DNA of 64,000 bases from Leptolyngbyaceae cyanobacterium clean351 (GCA_027451865.1 DAIDHW010000001.1:145798-209797), one strand, 5' to 3'. Positions 9,635 through 19,164 are shown, counted from the first letter of the stretch. The notes: a model not told the origin generated them from the sequence alone. Numbers and translations are program-made.

Positions 9635-10018
9635 GATCCAAGGGAGCCCCAATAGTAATGGACGGTGTCTTTAGCGATGGCGAGATACTACATTGGTCGA
9701 CCCAAAAGATTTTGTAAAAATGGCAACATAATTTCGAAATTCTTTTGAAGTGTAGCCGGGAGTTAAGGAATGGTAGCAGAAAATACATTTTGTCGTCGGT
9801 CTTACAATCCACTGGTGTAGCTAACACAAGGCCTGAGGGCGACAACTACCGAAACTGACAAGCGCCATTTGCGGGTGTCTAAAACCGCTTGCGGTCAACC
9901 TGGATATTGAGCATAAAAGTTACTTAAGCTACAGTGCCAATGACCACCGGGAACACGGTTGTCTGGTCAGATTTATTTAGTTATACTTGTAGCTACAAAA
10001 ATAATAGTTTTGTTCCTT
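9635..10018. promoter_or_regulatory. Divergent promoter region with candidate NtcA site and palindrome
   Basis: This 384-nt intergenic region separates the leftward amide operon from the rightward DUF3318 gene. It contains GTA-N8-TAC at 9773-9786 (GTAGCAGAAAATAC), matching the NtcA consensus, about 140 nt before the permease ATG. On the minus strand a TAN3T hexamer (TACACT) starts 18 nt beyond it, slightly closer than in canonical class II NtcA promoters. A perfect 12-bp palindrome AATTTCGAAATT lies at 9730-9741. No gene is seen in it. NtcA control would suit amide-nitrogen uptake; this is inferred from the motif only. Confidence 0.45.
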
Positions 10019-10615
10019 ATGACTAGTCCTCGAGTCCAGCCCCTGTCTTTGCCGGAAATGCAGCGGCTCAAAACTCTGGTGCCACCCCCCCTAGAGTCCC
10101 TAGTGGCGGTTGTCCGCAGTGCACCAGATTCGCCGCTGGTTAAGACCAGGAGGACAAGGGGGCAGGGAAGTGTCATTGAGATCAACCCTACTCGTTGGCA
10201 GAACCTGAGTCGAGGCCACCAAGACCTGCTGTTTTGGCATCAGGTGGCTCGGATAGAACAGAAGACCGTACCTGGTTTACCTTGGGACTTGGCTGTGCTG
10301 GTGGTTGGTCTGGGGGCAGCTGGGGTGGAACTTGGTGCCCAAAACGTCCTGCAGTTGTCGTTGGCTCTCTTAGCCGTGTGTCTGGGTGCCTATAGGCTCT
10401 ACCAACGCCAGTGGGGAGAGCAGGGTTTGCGGGAGGCAACCGCCGCTGACCAAGGGGCCATGAAATTGGCCCTCAAGTTTGGCTACACCCCCCTGCAGGC
10501 TCACACTGCACTGAAAAGTCTTTTGATTTACTTAGGCCAGCAAACTACTAACCAGTTAACCAAAGGGCGTTACCAAGCTCGCTTGCGGGTGATTGAAATG
10601 TGTAGCCCAGACTAG
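10019..10615 (+). CDS. DUF3318 family membrane protein
   Basis: The product from ATG 10019 has 198 residues, starts MTSPRVQPLSLPEMQRLKTL and contains the cyanobacterial DUF3318 features: a short N-terminal helix, a beta segment (VIEINPTRWQNLSRGHQDLLFWHQVARIEQ), two hydrophobic segments (about residues 87-125) and a C-terminal amphipathic region. The upstream TTG at 9959 would add 20 hydrophobic residues and is less likely. Function is unknown. It shares its upstream region with the amide operon but nothing else links them. Confidence 0.82.
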   Translation: MTSPRVQPLSLPEMQRLKTLVPPPLESLVAVVRSAPDSPLVKTRRTRGQGSVIEINPTRWQNLSRGHQDLLFWHQVARIEQKTVPGLPWDLAVLVVGLGAAGVELGAQNVLQLSLALLAVCLGAYRLYQRQWGEQGLREATAADQGAMKLALKFGYTPLQAHTALKSLLIYLGQQTTNQLTKGRYQARLRVIEMCSPD

Positions 10616-10676
10616 GACGCTTCCTTCAGACCACCAAAAATGGCATAATGGGAATTCCCTATTTAGCTAGTTGATC

Positions 10677-10865
10677 ATGGCCAAACGCCGCAACCCCAAA
10701 AAAGAAAAGGCTCTGCGTAACCAAGCTTACGCTCGTAAGTTCCGAAAACGATCCACCTACAACCGCATGGGCCGAAGACGTCCGGGCTTTGGGCACCGAG
10801 ACGAGTCAGATATGGAAACAACTGAAGCAGGTAAAGACACTGGGGCTGCCATCCTTATGGGGTGA
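10677..10865 (+). CDS. Small basic conserved cyanobacterial protein
   Basis: From ATG 10677 the frame encodes 62 residues starting [20 protein letters not shown]. The first 45 are extremely basic ([20 protein letters not shown]), the tail acidic. I recall near-identical short proteins in cyanobacterial genomes but know no function; RNA or ribosome binding is a plausible guess from charge. It is preceded by a plausible -10 (CATAAT near 10643) and lies 43 nt before the ispH start, so it may be cotranscribed with ispH. Confidence 0.7.
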   Translation: MAKRRNPKKEKALRNQAYARKFRKRSTYNRMGRRRPGFGHRDESDMETTEAGKDTGAAILMG

Positions 10866-10908
10866 TCCCAATCGTGTTAGCATGGCCAGAGAGTATTGTC
10901 AGTCTGCC

Positions 10909-12102
10909 ATGGACACCAAAGCCTTCAAGCGCGCTCTCCACCACTCTGAGAACTACCACCGTCAGGGCTTCGGCCGGGAGGCGGAGGTCTCTGTTGTCCT
11001 GGATACAGAGTACCAGAGTGATCTAGTCCAGCTGATCCGCAACCACAACTATTCCCTTGAACGGGGAGATGTAACCATTCGCCTTGCTGAATCCTTTGGG
11101 TTTTGCTGGGGAGTAGAACGCGCGGTGGCCATGGCCTACGAGACTCGGCGGCATTTCCCTGACCAGCGGATCTGGATTACTAACGAAATTATCCATAATC
11201 CTTCTGTCAACCAACGCCTGAGGGAAATGCAGGTGGAGTTCATCCCGGTAGTTGATGGCCGTAAGGATTTCTCCCGAGTAACTCCCCAAGACGTGGTCAT
11301 CCTCCCCGCCTTCGGTGCCAGTGTGCCTGAGATGGAGTTACTGAGCCACAAGGGATGCACGATGGTGGACACTACCTGTCCTTGGGTGTCCAAGGTCTGG
11401 AACACAGTGGAAAAACACAAAAAACACGCCTTCACCTCCATCATCCACGGCAAATATAACCACGAAGAAACAATTGCCACCAGTTCCTTCGCTAACGTTT
11501 ACCTAGTGGTACTAGATCTGGCAGAGGCTCAGTACGTGTGCGACTACATGCTGCAGGGGGGAGACCGTCATGCCTTCCTGAAGAAGTTTGCCGCTGCCTG
11601 CTCCGAGGGGTTCGACCCTGATCGTGACCTAGAGCGGGTTGGGGTTGCTAATCAGACCACCATGCTTAAGGGGGAAACCGAGGCCATCGGCAAAATGTTT
11701 GAGCACACCTTGATGCGTAAGTACGGTCCCCAAGCTCTCCATGAGCACTTCTTGAGCTTCAATACCATTTGCGACGCTACCCAGGAGCGGCAGGATGCGA
11801 TGCTGGAACTGGTGCAAGAGCCCCTAGACCTGATGCTAGTAGTCGGTGGCTTCAACTCCTCCAACACTACCCACCTCCAAGAGATCGCCGTGGCTCGAGG
11901 TATCCCCTCCTACCATATAGATAGTGCTGAGCGCATTGGCCCAGGTAACCGAGTGGAGCACAAGCCCCTCCACCAGCCCTTGACTGTTCAGGAAGACTGG
12001 TTGCCGGCCGGTAAAATTGTTCTCGGAGTCACCTCTGGGGCTTCAACCCCCGACAAGGTAGTCGCAGATGTGATGGAGCGGGTATTTGCCCTCAAGGCCT
12101 AG
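10909..12102 (+). CDS. ispH: 4-hydroxy-3-methylbut-2-enyl diphosphate reductase
   Basis: IspH performs the last step of the MEP isoprenoid pathway, reducing HMBPP to IPP and DMAPP with a [4Fe-4S] cluster. The 397-residue protein is the long cyanobacterial/plastid form. Cluster cysteines are in [21 protein letters not shown] and [13 protein letters not shown] set the start at ATG 10909 ([17 protein letters not shown]), which matches family N-termini; earlier in-frame ATGs run into the preceding small gene. Products feed carotenoid synthesis, including phytoene synthase encoded at 34.7-35.7 kb. Confidence 0.97.
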   Translation: MDTKAFKRALHHSENYHRQGFGREAEVSVVLDTEYQSDLVQLIRNHNYSLERGDVTIRLAESFGFCWGVERAVAMAYETRRHFPDQRIWITNEIIHNPSVNQRLREMQVEFIPVVDGRKDFSRVTPQDVVILPAFGASVPEMELLSHKGCTMVDTTCPWVSKVWNTVEKHKKHAFTSIIHGKYNHEETIATSSFANVYLVVLDLAEAQYVCDYMLQGGDRHAFLKKFAAACSEGFDPDRDLERVGVANQTTMLKGETEAIGKMFEHTLMRKYGPQALHEHFLSFNTICDATQERQDAMLELVQEPLDLMLVVGGFNSSNTTHLQEIAVARGIPSYHIDSAERIGPGNRVEHKPLHQPLTVQEDWLPAGKIVLGVTSGASTPDKVVADVMERVFALKA

Positions 12103-12135
12103 CCCGGGAAAATTGGGCTAGTTGAGGAGTTTTTT
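12099..12135 (+). terminator. Candidate terminator overlapping the ispH stop
   Basis: A 7-bp inverted repeat (CTAGCCC, 9-nt loop, GGGCTAG) begins one base before the ispH stop codon, and a run of six T lies at 12130-12135. Eight bases separate stem and T-run, so termination may be inefficient. Confidence 0.4.
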
Positions 12136-12269
12136 GTAATCCACGTTATCTTTTTCCTGGTCAAGATCAGGCTATGATAGGTGCTGGTATCTAGGCTTGG
12201 TTTTGCCGGTGGTCCTTGGACCGCGGTTCAGCTTGGCCCGTATCGGTTGTTCAATTTTTACGCATTCCC

Positions 12270-12545
12270 ATGACCATCTATGTCGGTAACCTGTCCTACC
12301 AAGCTAGCGAAGAGGACCTCAGATCAGTGTTTGCTGAGTACGGAGCTATTAAGCGAGTCGTACTGCCCATTGACCGTGAGACTGGACGCATGAGAGGCTT
12401 TGCCTTTGTTGAAATGATGGAAGACGCCCAAGAAGACACTGCTATCTCCGAACTAGATGGAGCAGAGTGGATGGGGCGGCAACTCAGGGTAAACAAGGCC
12501 AAGCCCCGTCCTGACTACAGATCTGCTGGTAGACGGGAGGAGTAA
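12270..12545 (+). CDS. RRM-type RNA-binding protein
   Basis: The 91-residue protein is a single RNA recognition motif with RNP2 IYVGNLSY at residues 3-10 and RNP1 RGFAFVEM near residue 46, followed by a short basic tail (DYRSAGRREE). ATG 12270 (MTIYVGNLSYQ) is the family start; the upstream frame is not conserved. Cyanobacterial Rbp proteins of this type are often cold-induced or involved in mRNA localisation and photosystem mRNA binding. The tail here lacks the Gly-rich region of the cold-induced type I proteins, so it is more like the short type. It converges on argC with an 8-nt gap. Confidence 0.95.
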   Translation: MTIYVGNLSYQASEEDLRSVFAEYGAIKRVVLPIDRETGRMRGFAFVEMMEDAQEDTAISELDGAEWMGRQLRVNKAKPRPDYRSAGRREE

Positions 12546-12553
12546 ACCTAGCT

Positions 12554-13609
12554 TTACGGATAAAAGCACAACTGGGGCAGAGCCGTGTGTTCATCCCAGC
12601 CCATCATGATATTTAGGCACTGTAAGGCTTGGCTGGCCTGCCCTTTCATAAGGTTGTCGATTGCTGACAAAACAATCACCCGGCCAGTGCGAGAGTCAAC
12701 TTCTAAACCTAGATAGCATAGATTGGTGCCCAAAGCCCATTTGGTTTGGGGATAAGTGCCTCCGGGCAATACTCTTACCCAGGTTGTGCTGCGGTAGAAG
12801 GCTCGGTAGATAGTCAACAGGTCCTCCCGGTCTAAGCCCGAGTCTCGCAAACTGGCGTAAACTGTGGCTAAGATGCCGCGGACCATGGGCACCAAGTGGG
12901 GCGTAAACTGAACTTTGATCTCCTGGCCCGCTAGGCTACTACATATTTCCTCAATCTCTGGGGTGTGGCGATGTCTGCCCACGCTATAGGCGCCGAGAGA
13001 GCCATCTGCTTCCGCTAGTAGAAGGGGTGTCTTGGCTTGGCGTCCTCCCCCTGAGGTGCCAGATTTGGCATCAACAATCGCGCTGTTGGGGAGGATCAAC
13101 CCCTGTTTGAATAGAGGAGCCAGGGCCAGAAGGCTGGCCGTAGGGTAGCAACCAGGACAACCCACTAGTCGTGCCTGGGCGATCTCGGCGCTAAACAGTT
13201 CAGGCAGACCATAGACCGCTGACTGCAGCAGGTCGTGGTCAGTGCGGTGGCCACCGTACCAGGCCTGATAAACCTCGGAGTTCTTAAAGCGGTAGTCTGC
13301 AGATAGATCTAAAACCCGGCAGCCCCGAGCTAACAGGGTAGGGACAATTTGACTTGCCAAGCCATTGGGGAGAGCCAGAAACACTACTTGGGCCCGTTGG
13401 GCAATTACCTCCGGGTCAATCGACTCGATTTTAAGATCCACTCGGTGACCCAGATGAGGATACAAATCCCCAAAGCGTTGACCAGCACTGCTATCTCCCC
13501 CCAGAAATACTAAATCAACCCGGGGGTGGTCCAGGAGGAGCCGTACCAGTTGTACTCCGCCGTACCCTGAGGCTCCTACCAAAGCTACTGGCACTCGCTG
13601 ATCACCCAT
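12554..13609 (-). CDS. argC: N-acetyl-gamma-glutamyl-phosphate reductase
   Basis: ArgC reduces N-acetylglutamyl phosphate to the semialdehyde in arginine synthesis with NADPH. The 351-residue protein has the Rossmann motif [15 protein letters not shown] at residues 11-25, the catalytic cysteine in [10 protein letters not shown] near residue 150, and the KSGTSGGGR substrate loop. It begins at ATG 13609 and is transcribed alone, with a divergent oxygenase gene 112 nt upstream. Confidence 0.97.
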   Translation of the reverse strand: MGDQRVPVALVGASGYGGVQLVRLLLDHPRVDLVFLGGDSSAGQRFGDLYPHLGHRVDLKIESIDPEVIAQRAQVVFLALPNGLASQIVPTLLARGCRVLDLSADYRFKNSEVYQAWYGGHRTDHDLLQSAVYGLPELFSAEIAQARLVGCPGCYPTASLLALAPLFKQGLILPNSAIVDAKSGTSGGGRQAKTPLLLAEADGSLGAYSVGRHRHTPEIEEICSSLAGQEIKVQFTPHLVPMVRGILATVYASLRDSGLDREDLLTIYRAFYRSTTWVRVLPGGTYPQTKWALGTNLCYLGLEVDSRTGRVIVLSAIDNLMKGQASQALQCLNIMMGWDEHTALPQLCFYP

Positions 13610-13721
13610 AACTGTGCACCTACTGAGGATTAGTTGAAACTTTTAATTAGAGGAGAATATTCTAGCGCTTCCCGTTTAAACTGCTGTCTTAGCTAGCTAA
13701 AATTCCTGCCCTTGTCCCTTT

Positions 13722-14612
13722 ATGGTCATCCTCACCCCCGTTGCTAAGCCGGTTCTGGTGCATGTGCAGATTCTTCTAGCTAGCGGTCACACCTACAGGG
13801 TGCACCTGAGCCCGGATGCACCGCTGTTGACCAGCCTATTTAACATCCTCCTAGCCCACGCCCAAGGCCAAGCCCCCCAAGGCCTACTCCAAATCCCCCT
13901 CCCCCAAGGACAGCTCTACATTCCAGCCCATCAACTCCTAGGGTTAGTGACTGACCCACCCTTGAGCTTAGAAGCAAGGAGCCCGGCAGCTCCAGCTAGC
14001 CTTCGCCAGACGCCCACGGCGGTCATTAAATCCCAGTTTGTCCGCTTTGAGCGATTCTTGGCTCCCAAGGACCACCAGGCCCTCTACCGCTATGCCCTGA
14101 GTCAAGCTAACTCCTTTGTGCCCACCACCACCTCTACCGGTGATGAAGCCTACCGACAATCCCAAGTGCTGCACCACTTCCCTAAGTTTGCTAACCTGGC
14201 GGTGGAACGGGTGCGCCAGCTAGTCCCCCAGGCCGTTAGTATCCTAAATCTAGAAGAGTTTCCGATTGGCCAGATTGAAGCCCAGCTGACCGCTCACAAC
14301 CACGGCAACTTCTACAGGATCCACAACGACAATGGTAGTCCTGATACTGCTGACCGAGTCCTCACCTACGTGTACTATTTTTTCCGGCAACCCAAAAGTT
14401 TTCAGGGGGGGGAACTGAGAATCTACGATGGTCGGGTTGAGAATCAGACCTACGTCCCCGCCGATTCTTTCCAGGACCTAGAAATCATAGACAACAGTAT
14501 TATTTTTTTCCCCAGTCACTACCTCCACGAGGTGCTGCCTATTCACTGTCCATCCCGGCACTTTGCCGATGGCCGCTTCACCATCAATGGTTGGGTACGC
14601 CGAGGGAACTGA
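13722..14612 (+). CDS. 2-oxoglutarate/Fe(II)-dependent oxygenase, prolyl-hydroxylase-like
   Basis: The C-terminal half is a double-stranded beta-helix oxygenase with the 2-His-1-Asp iron site (H201-N-D203 and H269 in SHYLHEVLP) and the 2-oxoglutarate-binding Arg in RFTINGW (R285). The segment FQGGELRIYDGR is typical of prolyl 4-hydroxylase/Rps23-hydroxylase-like proteins. The first 80 residues form a separate beta-rich domain (VQILLASGHTYRVHL) that I do not recognise. The gene is monocistronic between argC and ctaC. Substrate unknown; protein proline or a small molecule are both possible. Confidence 0.85.
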   Translation: MVILTPVAKPVLVHVQILLASGHTYRVHLSPDAPLLTSLFNILLAHAQGQAPQGLLQIPLPQGQLYIPAHQLLGLVTDPPLSLEARSPAAPASLRQTPTAVIKSQFVRFERFLAPKDHQALYRYALSQANSFVPTTTSTGDEAYRQSQVLHHFPKFANLAVERVRQLVPQAVSILNLEEFPIGQIEAQLTAHNHGNFYRIHNDNGSPDTADRVLTYVYYFFRQPKSFQGGELRIYDGRVENQTYVPADSFQDLEIIDNSIIFFPSHYLHEVLPIHCPSRHFADGRFTINGWVRRGN

Positions 14613-14633
14613 GGCTGATAACCCTGACCGGCT

Positions 14634-14656
14634 TTCAGAATTAAATCTGAAGTTTT
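14634..14656 (+). terminator. Weak terminator-like hairpin after the oxygenase gene
   Basis: TTCAGA and TCTGAA form a 6-bp stem around a 6-nt loop, followed after one G by four T. It lies 21 nt after the oxygenase stop and before the oxidase operon. The stem is AT-rich and short. Confidence 0.3.
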
Positions 14657-14761
14657 ACCCCCAGACGGGGTGTTAGAGACTATGCTGTGAGTAGAATGGC
14701 TTACGGGCCACTGTGCTTTCATCCCCACACTTCACCCAGTGGCTTATCGGAGAACTTTCTG

Positions 14762-15712
14762 ATGCAAGAAATTCCCGCCTCCTTTTGGACTTTGCTTGCC
14801 GGTATTGTGGTGACTGCTATTAGTTTCTGGGTCGGTCAGAACCACGGTCTTTTTCCTGAGCAGGCTTCTAACCAAGCTCCCCTAGTAGATGGTTTTTTTA
14901 ACTTCATGTTCACCATTGCCGTAGCCTTCTTCCTAGTAGTACAGGGGGCGATAGTGGTTTTTATCATTCGCTATCGCCGGCGCCCTGGAGACGACGCTGA
15001 TGGCAGCTCGGTGCGGGAGAATTTGCCCCTAGAAATTCTTTGGACGGCGATCCCGGCCATCATCGTCATCGGCCTAGGGGTCTACAGTGTAGATGTGTAC
15101 CGCGACATGGGCGGCCTGCCGAGCTCTGGCATGATGATGGCTCACCACCATAGCCGGGGCAGTGCCCTTGCTGCTCCCCTGGAGGTCCAGACCTCCCCCG
15201 CCCTGACGGCCACCACCTACGGCCTAGGGGGAGCACCCATGGCTGAGGAAAACCACACCCCCGACCTTACCGTCAACGTCACCGGCCTGCAGTTTGCCTG
15301 GATCTTCAACTACGCCAACCAGCAGGTGACGGCCGGAGAGTTACACGTGCCCCGCGGACAGGACGTCCTGCTGAAAATGACGGCCAACGACGTGATCCAC
15401 TCCTTTTGGGTCCCCCAATTTCGGATTAAGCAGGACGTTTTCCCGGGTCAGTTCACCGAGCTGCGGTTTATCGCCACCAAGACGGGTGAATTTCCCGTAG
15501 TCTGTGCCGAACTGTGTGGCTCCTACCACGGCGGTATGCGCACCCGGGTGATCGTCCAAGAACCCGCTGATTTCGAGCGTTGGCTGACTGAAAGCCAAGT
15601 AGCCCAGGCCTCTGGTCAGACTGTGGCCCAGGCTACCCCGAGCACTCTGCTGACCTCCTATGCTCAAGATCTAGGCATCACCCAGGAAACTCTTGCTCAG
15701 TTACCGCACTAA
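14762..15712 (+). CDS. ctaC: Cytochrome c oxidase subunit II
   Basis: CtaC receives electrons from cytochrome c6 or plastocyanin at its binuclear CuA centre. From ATG 14762 it has 316 residues: two membrane helices (about 8-23 and 45-70, plus 93-110) and a periplasmic/lumenal cupredoxin domain. CuA ligands are complete: H213, C248, E250, C252, H256 and M259 (CAELCGSYHGGM). An insertion between the last helix and the cupredoxin domain carries GMMMAHHHSRGS (123-134), a His/Met-rich loop. Upstream in-frame ATGs (14687, 14696) would add a non-hydrophobic 25-residue leader and are rejected. First gene of ctaCDE. Confidence 0.96.
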   Translation: MQEIPASFWTLLAGIVVTAISFWVGQNHGLFPEQASNQAPLVDGFFNFMFTIAVAFFLVVQGAIVVFIIRYRRRPGDDADGSSVRENLPLEILWTAIPAIIVIGLGVYSVDVYRDMGGLPSSGMMMAHHHSRGSALAAPLEVQTSPALTATTYGLGGAPMAEENHTPDLTVNVTGLQFAWIFNYANQQVTAGELHVPRGQDVLLKMTANDVIHSFWVPQFRIKQDVFPGQFTELRFIATKTGEFPVVCAELCGSYHGGMRTRVIVQEPADFERWLTESQVAQASGQTVAQATPSTLLTSYAQDLGITQETLAQLPH

Positions 15713-15726
15713 ATCCCTCATCTCCT

Positions 15727-17352
15727 ATGACTCCAGCCCAAATCCCCGTTCAAACCCTTGTCCCCCAGGGTGAGCATCCTCCGGCCTGGAAGTGGTACGA
15801 CTACTTCACGTTTAACATTGACCACAAGGTAATTGGGATCCAGTACTTGGTGCTCGCTTTCCTCTCTTACCTGGTGGGAGGAGTAATGGCTCTGGGCATG
15901 CGGGCCGAGCTGTACACCCCCGATTCAGACTTTCTGGCCCCGGCCGTATACAACGCCCTGTTGACAAACCACGGCACGATCATGATCTTTTTCTGGGTAG
16001 TGCCTGCTGCCATTGGTGGGTTCGGAAATTTCTTGATCCCCCTGATGATTGGGGCGCGGGATATGGCCTTCCCTAAGCTTAACGCGATCGCCTTCTGGCT
16101 GAATCCCCCCGCCGCCATCTTGCTCATGACCAGTCTTTTCTTTGGGGGCTCCCAGTCCGGCTGGACCGCCTACCCGCCTTTGAGCCTGATCACTGCTAGC
16201 CATGCTCAATCTCTATGGATCCTCAGCATCATCCTAGTGGGGACTTCATCGATTTTGGGGTCCCTCAATTTCGTGATCACCATCTGGAAAATGCGAGTAC
16301 CCTCGATGAAGTTAGATGAGGTGCCCCTGTTTTGTTGGGCTATGCTCGCCACTTCAATCTTGGCCTTATTTTCTACGCCTGTTTTAGCCATTGGTTTGAC
16401 TCTCCTGTTCTTTGACATTAACTTCGGCACCTCCTTTTTTCGCCCGGAAGCGGGAGGAGATGTGGTAATGTACCAGCATTTGTTCTGGTTTTATTCCCAC
16501 CCGGCGGTGTACCTGATGATCCTGCCGATTTTTGGCATTATGTCTGAGGTGATCCCCGTCCATGCCCGGCGACCGATCTTTGGTTATAAGGCGATTGCCT
16601 ACTCCAGCTTGGCTATCTGCGTGGTGGGATTGTTTGTCTGGGTACACCACATGTTCAGCAGCGGTACTCCCCCTTGGATGCGACTGTTTTTCACCGTCTC
16701 TACCCTCCTAGTGGCGGTTCCCACCGGCGTAAAAATCTTTGGCTGGGTGGCTACCCTCTGGGGCGGTAAAATTCGCTTCACCACCGCCATGCTGTTTGCC
16801 ATTGGCATGCTGTCAATGTTTGTGGTCGGTGGGCTCAGTGGCGTTACCCTAGGCGCCCCTGCCTTTGACCTACACGTCCACGACACTTACTACATTGTCG
16901 GCCACTTCCACTACGTCCTTTTTGGCGGCTCAGTGTTCGGCCTCTACGCGGGGATCTACCACTGGTTCCCCAAAATTACCGGCCGGATGCTCAACGAGCC
17001 CCTGGGGCGCTTGCACTTTGCCATGACCTTTGTGGGTACTCACTTGACATTTCTGCCCATGCACGAGCTGGGTATGAAGGGGATGCCCCGGCGGGTAGCC
17101 ATGTATGATCCCCAGTTTGAGTTTCTCAACCACCTGTGCACCTTCGGCGCCATCCTGCTCGGTCTATCGGTCCTGCCCCTGCTGATTAATGCCATTTGGA
17201 GCTGGTCTAGGGGGCCCAAGGCCGGTGATAACCCCTGGCGCGCCTTGTCCTTAGAATGGACTACTAGCTCTCCGCCCCTGGTGGAAAACTGGCCGGTACT
17301 GCCGGTAGTCACGGTTGGTCCCTACGACTACGGGACTAAGGAGTCCTCCTAA
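15727..17352 (+). CDS. ctaD: Cytochrome c oxidase subunit I
   Basis: This is the catalytic haem-copper subunit of the aa3-type oxidase. The 541-residue protein has 12 predicted membrane helices. The low-spin haem ligand is in LLTNHGTIMIFFW, the CuB site in FYSHPAVY (His with cross-linked Tyr) and VHHMF, and the high-spin haem/CuB pair in HVHDTYYIVGHFHYV. It follows ctaC by 14 nt and precedes ctaE by 12 nt, forming a tight operon. In cyanobacteria such oxidases serve respiration and act as electron sinks for the photosynthetic chain. Confidence 0.98.
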   Translation: MTPAQIPVQTLVPQGEHPPAWKWYDYFTFNIDHKVIGIQYLVLAFLSYLVGGVMALGMRAELYTPDSDFLAPAVYNALLTNHGTIMIFFWVVPAAIGGFGNFLIPLMIGARDMAFPKLNAIAFWLNPPAAILLMTSLFFGGSQSGWTAYPPLSLITASHAQSLWILSIILVGTSSILGSLNFVITIWKMRVPSMKLDEVPLFCWAMLATSILALFSTPVLAIGLTLLFFDINFGTSFFRPEAGGDVVMYQHLFWFYSHPAVYLMILPIFGIMSEVIPVHARRPIFGYKAIAYSSLAICVVGLFVWVHHMFSSGTPPWMRLFFTVSTLLVAVPTGVKIFGWVATLWGGKIRFTTAMLFAIGMLSMFVVGGLSGVTLGAPAFDLHVHDTYYIVGHFHYVLFGGSVFGLYAGIYHWFPKITGRMLNEPLGRLHFAMTFVGTHLTFLPMHELGMKGMPRRVAMYDPQFEFLNHLCTFGAILLGLSVLPLLINAIWSWSRGPKAGDNPWRALSLEWTTSSPPLVENWPVLPVVTVGPYDYGTKESS

Positions 17353-17364
17353 TTCTCCCCTCCT

Positions 17365-17979
17365 ATGCAAACTTCCCCCCCTACCCTCGATGGGGCCTCT
17401 CCCGCCGCGGCCCCGGCCCACCACGAGGCCCATCCGGATTACCGGGTTTACGGCCTGGTAACCTTCCTGGTCTCAGAGTCTCTAATGTTTGGGGCCCTGT
17501 TTACCATCTACCTAGTCTTTCGGGGGGCTGCCGTTGCTTGGCCCCCGGAAGGCACGGAGGTGGAATTAGTCCTGCCAGCCATCAATACCCTCATCCTGGT
17601 CTCTAGCAGTTTCGTCATCCACCTGGGGGATCAAGCGATCAAAAAGAATCAGGTAGTGGCGATGCGTTGGTGGTACTTGCTCACGGCTGTCATGGGGGCG
17701 ACCTTCTTAGCTGGCCAGGCCTACGAGTACCTTTCCCTCGGCTACGGTCTCACCACTAACCTGTTTGCTAACTGCTTCTACGTCATGACCGGCTTCCACG
17801 GTTTGCACGTCTTTGTCGGTCTACTGATGATTCTCGGAGTGCTCTGGCGCTCACGGCGCCCGGGTCATTACTCAGACCACAAGCACGTGGGGATCGAGAT
17901 GGCGGAGATCTATTGGCACTTTGTGGACATTATTTGGGTAATTTTGTTCACCTTGATCTACGTGCTTACCTTGTTCTAG
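17365..17979 (+). CDS. ctaE: Cytochrome c oxidase subunit III
   Basis: The 204-residue protein is the usual cyanobacterial length and has five hydrophobic helices. Family segments include FLVSESLMFGALFTIYLVFR, GFHGLHVFVGLLM and VEIAEIYWHFVDIIWVILF-like text near the C-terminus (seen as EMAEIYWHFVDIIW). It closes the ctaCDE operon. Its TAG stop interlocks with the TAG of the opposing NurA-like gene in the tetramer CTAG at 17976-17979, so no spacer or terminator exists between them. Confidence 0.97.
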   Translation: MQTSPPTLDGASPAAAPAHHEAHPDYRVYGLVTFLVSESLMFGALFTIYLVFRGAAVAWPPEGTEVELVLPAINTLILVSSSFVIHLGDQAIKKNQVVAMRWWYLLTAVMGATFLAGQAYEYLSLGYGLTTNLFANCFYVMTGFHGLHVFVGLLMILGVLWRSRRPGHYSDHKHVGIEMAEIYWHFVDIIWVILFTLIYVLTLF

Positions 17980-19160
17980 GCGATACTGCCACGCTTGCGG
18001 GCCTCCTTGTAGGAGACTCCTACCCGTCGGAGGCCAGCCTTGATCATCTGTTGCTCTAGCAAAGCAAAAAAGCTACTCCGGTCAGCTCCCCGAACCACAG
18101 CTTGGTTGTGGGCCTCGGCGAGGGCAACCGGATAGCCACAACCCTTCTCCACTTGAGCCCAGGTCAAGCTCAGGGTAGTGGTTAATAATTCCTCATCCTC
18201 AACCACCCAGGCGGGCATTTCCAATCTGCCTACCTCCTGGCCGAGCAGGGCGTAACAGAAGTAGACTTCATGAGGGCCATAGCTTGCCATGATTGGGGCC
18301 TGGCTGCGCCACAGGGGACCCCGTTGCCCGGGACTTAACAGCAGCTGCCAAAGGTCTGGGTCTCGCAGGGGCTCAAAGATCTGACAGGGGAGGGAAGCCC
18401 CACTCCCGGCCCTTGGACAGTGGGTGCCGCAATCTGGCTCCGGGTAGGGACAACTCTCTAGGCGCAGAAAGTCAAAGACTTCGCGACTGCGGGAGGCGCT
18501 GATATAACCAACCAAAGGGATCCGGGCTTGGCGCAACTCTTCCCAAGCCTCGAGGATCGGCGGCAGGATTTGGGCTTGGGCTTGGGGGTGGAGAGCTTCT
18601 AAAAACCAGTGGATGAGGGGCCCATCCACAATCGCCAAGGTAGGGCAACCACTCGTCGAGTGCTCCTTAGCCATCTCCCCCAAGGCCTTTGCTTCCGAGA
18701 CCGTACGCTGATAACCCATCCACTCTTCGGTGCGAATTCCCCACTGCCGAGAAGCGTAGAGGTCTTGGGGCTTGTAGAATAACTCCGGCAAGCTGTCAAG
18801 GCGCGGGTAACGTTGCTGTCCGTAGTAAAGAGCCACTCGACCAGTGTTGATCAAGTAACAGTAGGCAATCTCATGGTGAGTAGGGGCAATCTGTGAGCCA
18901 TCGGTAGCCAGGACTGTATGGGTCAGGGGAGCCCTCAGCAGATCAACTCGCAGATCGAGGGGTTCTAGGGGGATGGGGGCGCCGAAACCTAGGCGGTCTT
19001 GCCAGAGAGCCTGTTGCCTAAGCAACTCGGACTGGGCGAGGGTTGCCCGGCCGAAATAATCCCATGCCCGCTCTAGGCGCTGACGATTAGCCGCAGACTC
19101 TTGGGCAAGGTGCTGGCCAAATCCGTGTAAGCCTGGGGCAAGTTTATTTAGGTCCAGCAT
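17976..19160 (-). CDS. NurA-domain nuclease-like protein
   Basis: The 394-residue protein fits the NurA DNA double-strand-break repair nuclease domain: an N-terminal helical part (1-75), the strand ATDGSQIAPTHHE near residue 84 with the conserved acidic DGS, a second acidic strand AIVDGPLIHWF near 174, and GYISASRSREV near 215. In archaea NurA works with the HerA helicase; no HerA-like gene is visible here. The gene is 4 nt from nusB (upstream on the same strand) and probably cotranscribed with it. Active-site acids look present, but nuclease activity is inferred. Confidence 0.85.
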   Translation of the reverse strand: MLDLNKLAPGLHGFGQHLAQESAANRQRLERAWDYFGRATLAQSELLRQQALWQDRLGFGAPIPLEPLDLRVDLLRAPLTHTVLATDGSQIAPTHHEIAYCYLINTGRVALYYGQQRYPRLDSLPELFYKPQDLYASRQWGIRTEEWMGYQRTVSEAKALGEMAKEHSTSGCPTLAIVDGPLIHWFLEALHPQAQAQILPPILEAWEELRQARIPLVGYISASRSREVFDFLRLESCPYPEPDCGTHCPRAGSGASLPCQIFEPLRDPDLWQLLLSPGQRGPLWRSQAPIMASYGPHEVYFCYALLGQEVGRLEMPAWVVEDEELLTTTLSLTWAQVEKGCGYPVALAEAHNQAVVRGADRSSFFALLEQQMIKAGLRRVGVSYKEARKRGSIA

Positions 19161-19164
19161 GGCC

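Noticed and set aside
9773-9786. NtcA-like site as a regulator of the rightward DUF3318 gene
   Set aside because: It is about 230 nt from that start and no suitable -10 follows on the plus strand; the leftward operon fits better.
16084-16091. HIP1 octamer as a repeat family
   Set aside because: Only a single copy was seen, so it is not an iterated element here.
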